Positions 4,097-7,551 of a stretch of DNA of 7,551 nt are shown piece by piece. Below the pieces are notes generated by a model. It was not told where the DNA came from. It was given only the letters and a program-made list of their open reading frames with translations, and did no database searches. Location: assembly GCA_035631655.1 (NCBI GenBank), contig DASQIH010000143.1, forward strand, positions 1 through 7,551, read 5' to 3'. Numbering within the stretch: the stretch's first letter is position 1; the number at the start of each line of letters is the position of its first letter. The DNA is from Gp1-AA122 sp035631655 (lineage in GTDB: Bacteria > Acidobacteriota > Terriglobia > Terriglobales > Acidobacteriaceae). The position numbers and the translations under genes were made by a program.

Positions 4097-6559
4097 ATGA
4101 AGCGCTCGGTTCCGTCTTGGGCAGTCTTTGTGGTTTCGTGTCTTATCCTTCCCAGTTGGGCGTGGAGTGGAGATCTAATTCCCAAAGCCGCCTGGAAGCG
4201 ACCTATCGGGGTGCCACTTGCCGACGCGGGGACCAAGAAGCCTACGCTCGAAGCGAGCCACATTGATGATGGATATTGGCAGGGCGCGCCGGTCGGAGGC
4301 TTCGGCTCGGGAACCTTTTCCCGCGATTACCGCGGTAATTTTTCGCGTTGGCATCTGAAAGGGGGAGTGCACAAATACCAGACCATCTATGCCAACCAGT
4401 TCGCCATGTACCAGAAAGCAGAGGGAGCGGCGGAAGGTGCCGCGCAGGTTCTAACTACCGACCATCCTTCCCATGACGCCCTCGGCGGTTGGAAATGGGA
4501 CTATCCGGTCGGGGCAGGAGATTACTACGCGCTCTATCCGAAGTCGTGGTTCGATTACCGCTGGGAGAAATTTCCCGCTCACGTGGTGCTCGAGCAGTTC
4601 TCTCCCGTCCTTCCGGATAACTATCGCGAGACGAGCTACCCGGTCGCGATCTACCGCTGGCATGCCGAGAACCCGACCCAGCAGACCGTAACGGTCTCGA
4701 TCCTGCTGTCCTGGACGAACATGGTGGGCTGGCTACGAACTTTTTCCCACGACTTTCGAGGTCACCTGAGTGCGGGAGACTACAACCGGTTTGTCAAGCA
4801 GGACGGAGCACGTGGCGCAATCAAGGGAATTGTTTTCGATCGCAACCGGACTGGCTCTGTGCCGAACGAATGGGATGGCCAGTTCGTGATTGCCGCCCAG
4901 GAATCGCCAGGTCTGGAGATCTCTTATCAGACTACCTTTGAACCGGGAGGCGACGGCAAGGTCGTGTGGGTTCCATTTGCTAAGGACGGAAGGCTGGCAA
5001 ACAGCGACGAAAGCTGGACTAGCAGCGACGAAGATTTAGCGGGCGCCATCGCCGTGCGATTCACACTCAAACCGGGGGAGAAGCGGGTCGTCCCCATGGT
5101 GATCGCGTGGGATTTTCCGTTGGTCGAATTTGGTTCGGGGCGCAAGTGGTATCGGCGCTACACGGATTTCTATGGCAAAAGCGGGACGAATGCCTTCAAG
5201 ATCGCACAAGATGCATTGGCAGGTGCCGCACGCTGGAGTGACGCCATTGACGCCTGGCAAGCTCCTTATATTAATGACGAGAGCAAACCGCTCTGGTATC
5301 GTGGCACGCTTTTCAACGAGATGTACATCGTTGCGGATGGAGGTTCTTTCTGGGGAAGACAGGTGGATTCCGGAGCCAAGACGCCCAACACCTTCGCATT
5401 CATGGAGTGCTACGACTACCCCTACTATGCCACCTTAGATGTCCTGTTCTACGGCTCGATGCCCTTGGCGAAATTTTGGCCAGACCTCGACAAGCAAGTC
5501 CTGCGGCAGTTTGCCGACACGGTGCCGGAAGATTTGACCGGCAAGTACATCTGGATCTGGAAATCTCAGCAGAGCGGCAAGCCCGAATTCCGCGTGCGAA
5601 AAGCGAAAGGCGCAGTGCCGCACGACCTCGGCGTCCCGCAGGAAGACGCATTCGCGGTTCCCAATCAATTTAGTTGGCAGAACACCAACGACTGGAAAGA
5701 CCTCAACAGCAAGTTTGTACTCATGATCTGGCGCGACTACGTGCTCACTGGAAAAAAAGACGAACAGTTTCTGAAGTACACTTGGCCAGCGGTGCAGGAG
5801 GCGTTGCAACATTTGCAGGGATACGACCGGAACGGAGACGGCATCCCAGAAAATGACGGCTACCCCGATCAAACTTACGACGACTGGGTAGTGAGCGGAG
5901 AGAGCGCGTATTGCGGAGGCCTCTGGCTGGCCTCGTTGCGTGCGGCCGAAGAAATTGCGCGCGCCTTGGGGCAACAACCCGCGGCTCGTCGATATCACTC
6001 TGAATTCGAGAAGGGACAAGCCAGCTACATTAAAAAGCTGTGGAACGGGGAATACTTTCTTTACGACACAGGCAGCGAGTACAAGGACAACATCCAGGCG
6101 GACCAATTGGCGGGACAATGGTATGCGAGCATGACCGGTTTGGGGGATCTGGTGCCGCGTGACATGCAGCAGAAAGCGCTGAAAAAGATTTTCGACTTCA
6201 ACGTGATGAAGTTCGCTGGCGGCGACATGGGTGCGGTGAACGGAATGTCGGCCGACGGCAGCATCATTCGTAGTAACGAGCAGGTGCAGGAGGTCTGGGG
6301 TGGAACCACCTTCGCATTGGCCGCCCTTATGCTTAGCGACGGAATGAAAGATGAGGCCTATCGCACCGCGTGGGGCATCTATAACGTCACCTACGAAAAG
6401 AAAGGCTATTGGTTCCGCACGCCGGAAGCCTGGGACGTAACCGGCAACTATCGCGCCTCGATGTACATGCGTCCTGCCGCAATCTGGGCAATGGAAATGG
6501 TGCGGCCGGCAGGCCAGCAGGTCGCCACGCAAGCCACTTCGGTGCCAGCACAGCACTAA
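4097..6559 (+). CDS. GH116 family beta-glycosidase (GBA2-like), secreted
   Basis: This 820-residue retaining glycoside hydrolase of family 116, the family of human non-lysosomal glucosylceramidase GBA2 and of Thermoanaerobacterium TxGH116, probably releases glucose from beta-glucosides. A Sec signal peptide (1-24) ends AWS before GD, so the enzyme should act in the periplasm or outside. The N-terminal beta-sandwich domain spans about 55-340, opening with APVGGFGSGTFSRDYRGNFS (64-83). The (alpha/alpha)6 catalytic domain spans about 395-800. Key motifs are NTFAFMECYDYPYYATLDV (431-449) with E437 as nucleophile, YPDQTYDDWVVSGESAYCGG (589-608) with D595 as acid/base, and TPEAWDVTGNYR (775-786), whose E777 and R786 match recalled glucose-binding residues of TxGH116. 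The length fits a complete enzyme. The start is supported by GGAG six bases upstream (4087-4090). It is transcribed divergently from the LacI gene through a shared operator. Beta-glucosidase is most likely; beta-xylosidase or glucosylceramidase activity cannot be excluded. Confidence 0.94.
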   Translation: MKRSVPSWAVFVVSCLILPSWAWSGDLIPKAAWKRPIGVPLADAGTKKPTLEASHIDDGYWQGAPVGGFGSGTFSRDYRGNFSRWHLKGGVHKYQTIYANQFAMYQKAEGAAEGAAQVLTTDHPSHDALGGWKWDYPVGAGDYYALYPKSWFDYRWEKFPAHVVLEQFSPVLPDNYRETSYPVAIYRWHAENPTQQTVTVSILLSWTNMVGWLRTFSHDFRGHLSAGDYNRFVKQDGARGAIKGIVFDRNRTGSVPNEWDGQFVIAAQESPGLEISYQTTFEPGGDGKVVWVPFAKDGRLANSDESWTSSDEDLAGAIAVRFTLKPGEKRVVPMVIAWDFPLVEFGSGRKWYRRYTDFYGKSGTNAFKIAQDALAGAARWSDAIDAWQAPYINDESKPLWYRGTLFNEMYIVADGGSFWGRQVDSGAKTPNTFAFMECYDYPYYATLDVLFYGSMPLAKFWPDLDKQVLRQFADTVPEDLTGKYIWIWKSQQSGKPEFRVRKAKGAVPHDLGVPQEDAFAVPNQFSWQNTNDWKDLNSKFVLMIWRDYVLTGKKDEQFLKYTWPAVQEALQHLQGYDRNGDGIPENDGYPDQTYDDWVVSGESAYCGGLWLASLRAAEEIARALGQQPAARRYHSEFEKGQASYIKKLWNGEYFLYDTGSEYKDNIQADQLAGQWYASMTGLGDLVPRDMQQKALKKIFDFNVMKFAGGDMGAVNGMSADGSIIRSNEQVQEVWGGTTFALAALMLSDGMKDEAYRTAWGIYNVTYEKKGYWFRTPEAWDVTGNYRASMYMRPAAIWAMEMVRPAGQQVATQATSVPAQH

Positions 6560-6601
6560 CCGATCTGGTTGACGTGGACGCCTCGGGTCGCGTAGGGCTG
6601 T
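6560..6601. other. Short convergent gap, no clear terminator
   Basis: Only 42 bases separate the stop codons of the GH116 gene and the opposing membrane-protein gene. I see no strong hairpin followed by a T-run on either strand, so the transcripts may overlap or end by Rho-dependent termination. Confidence 0.4.
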
Positions 6602-7423
6602 TCACCCCATGGACGCGGCCGTTGCCACATGCTTCGGATCCGCACTCGTTCTCTGTCTCAACAGCAACCCTGCCGTTAACCCGAGAGTGAAATTCTGCGT
6701 AAAGATCTCGACGATATGAATGAACCGCTGTGCCGTCCCCATCAGTACATTAGGAACTAACAGTGGTGCGAGTCCACCCGCGACCCAGATCAGCAGCCCC
6801 GCGCAAATTGCCGTCTGTAGACGACTCATTCTGAGTGTGTACACAGCTGGAACGACTGCCAGTGTCATCAGCAAGCCGCGTCCTATCTGCAGCACCCAGA
6901 ACCACAGGCCAAGGCGTCCGACCAGGGCGGGCGCATCCGGGTAGTACACCTTGGTGAACAGCTGGTACGTGATTGCGCCGAATATCAAGTAGTAGACCAT
7001 GTACGCGGCTGCGCAAGTCACGACTATGCCAGCAACCTTTGGCAAAGTCCGCCGTGGTATTCTCTCGCCCGAATCGCGCGTCAACTTCAACGCGCGCGTG
7101 AGCACCGCCAGAACAACTGCTACAACCAGGTAGAAGACAGTCTCACTAACAAGGTTGCGGATCGGGTGTTCCTGGATCATCGGCAACTTCACAAAAACCA
7201 GAGCCTCCGACCACGTGGTGAGCACGGTAACGATGAACAGCACAGGAAAGATGACGCCGAACTGCCCACCTGCGCTGCGCGGACCGAAGAGTGCGACCGG
7301 CACGAATGAGGCTGCCAGTACCACTCCGGACAAATACCACCAGAACCAGTGGCCCAGCTGTAGGGCTGGAACTAACAGAACCACTCCGCCTAACAAGCAG
7401 TACAGAACAACTCGCAGTTTCAT
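6602..7423 (-). CDS. Multi-pass membrane protein of unknown function
   Basis: This 273-residue integral membrane protein has about eight hydrophobic segments, near residues 4-21, 29-46, 56-78, 93-111, 130-155, 171-195, 205-228 and 238-256. A charged, basic loop lies at about 110-129 (RALKLTRDSGERIPRRTLPK). I recognise no catalytic motif, transporter signature or nucleotide-binding site and cannot name a family with confidence. Segments such as VYYPDAPALVGRLGLWFWVL (159-178) look like a conserved hypothetical protein rather than random hydrophobic sequence. The start at 7423 is preferred over an in-frame ATG at 7471 for two reasons: AGGAAG lies five bases upstream (7434-7429), and this ATG overlaps the upstream gene's stop codon as ATGA. 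The overlap implies one transcript and possibly translational coupling with the partial gene at the right edge. Convergent to GH116, it need not share in glucan use. Confidence 0.85.
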   Translation of the reverse strand: MKLRVVLYCLLGGVVLLVPALQLGHWFWWYLSGVVLAASFVPVALFGPRSAGGQFGVIFPVLFIVTVLTTWSEALVFVKLPMIQEHPIRNLVSETVFYLVVAVVLAVLTRALKLTRDSGERIPRRTLPKVAGIVVTCAAAYMVYYLIFGAITYQLFTKVYYPDAPALVGRLGLWFWVLQIGRGLLMTLAVVPAVYTLRMSRLQTAICAGLLIWVAGGLAPLLVPNVLMGTAQRFIHIVEIFTQNFTLGLTAGLLLRQRTSADPKHVATAASMG

Positions 7424-7551
7424 GATTTCTTCCTGCCCTTCTTTTTTCCTTCGTAGCTTCGGATCGCACAACGCACCCAGCGCAACAAGCTTTCATAGCC
7501 AAGGACTCCGCTCTCCAAGGCAAGACGTCCGGAAAGCGGCATGTCACCGCC
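7420..7551 (-). CDS. C-terminal end of an unidentified protein (possibly PadR-like regulator), cut by window edge
   Basis: The last 43 codons of a gene entering from the right edge are visible in one open frame, ending in TGA that overlaps the next start as ATGA. The protein tail contains PLSGRLALESGVLGYESLLR followed by W, then ends in a lysine-rich stretch (YEGKKKGRKKS). The pattern of a small-residue and glycine run, then YE, then a helix with LLRW faintly recalls the C-terminal helix of some PadR-type regulators. That would suit a small regulator cotranscribed with a membrane protein it controls. This is weak, because only the tail is visible and no DNA-binding domain is in the window. 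The frame is supported mainly by the tight overlap with the downstream gene. Confidence 0.5.
   Translation of the reverse strand, partial: GGDMPLSGRLALESGVLGYESLLRWVRCAIRSYEGKKKGRKKS

Noticed and set aside
3418..4266. A 282-codon plus-strand frame running across LacI, the intergenic region and the start of GH116
   Set aside because: It crosses a strong divergent control region and contradicts two well-supported genes; no protein family is visible.
5435..6556. A 373-codon open frame on the minus strand inside the GH116 gene
   Set aside because: It lies wholly opposite the GH116 catalytic domain, whose motifs are intact, and its translation shows no domain; it is an antisense shadow.
7424..7471. 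Extending the membrane protein by 16 residues to an ATG at 7471
   Set aside because: The extension is highly charged, and the ATG at 7423 has both a good ribosome site and an ATGA overlap with the upstream gene.
1..7551. CRISPR array, tRNA, rRNA, riboswitch or intact insertion sequence
   Set aside because: I saw no regularly spaced repeats, cloverleaf, rRNA-like stretch or transposase; the only mobile-element trace is the integrase remnant at the left edge.

Overview
The window looks like chromosomal DNA of a soil or plant-associated Acidobacterium (Terriglobia type). This is inferred from recalled protein style: a LacI regulator ending its hinge with YRPNFFARTL, a Tat-exported GH30 enzyme, a Sec-exported GH116 enzyme and an integrase remnant of acidobacterial flavour. 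No rRNA or other marker gene is present, so the lineage is a judgement.

Layout, left to right. Positions 1-206 (minus) hold the C-terminal end of a decayed tyrosine recombinase, frameshifted at its HxxR catalytic box. Positions 300-1163 (minus) encode a GH16 lipoprotein-type beta-glucanase. An 88-bp divergent gap separates it from a Tat-exported GH30 enzyme at 1252-2679 (plus). A 234-bp gap between convergent gene ends follows, then a LacI-family repressor at 2914-3945 (minus). A 151-bp divergent control region (3946-4096) separates the repressor from a large GH116 glycosidase at 4097-6559 (plus). After 42 bp comes a convergent pair on the minus strand. It consists of a multi-pass membrane protein (6602-7423) and, overlapping its start codon by ATGA, the last 43 codons of an unidentified gene, possibly a PadR-like regulator (7420-7551), which enters from the right edge.

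Functionally, 300-6559 reads as a small, locally regulated beta-glucan locus. The GH16 enzyme would cut beta-1,3 (or mixed) glucan. The GH30 enzyme would act on beta-1,6 linkages or as a beta-glucosidase. The GH116 enzyme would release terminal glucose. The three enzymes appear to use three export routes (lipoprotein, Tat and Sec). Fungal cell-wall or laminarin-type glucan is a plausible substrate, but this is inference; no transporter lies in the window.

The best regulatory signal is a 22-bp near-palindrome with a central CG (4030-4051). It overlaps the -10 box of a good GH116 promoter and the spacer and -10 of an opposing LacI-gene promoter that has a perfect TTGACA. One repressor-bound site would therefore silence both genes. 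I found no entirely new system. The most noteworthy items are this shared operator, the integrase remnant at the edge of the locus, and the pairing of GH30 and GH116, the families of human GBA1 and GBA2.
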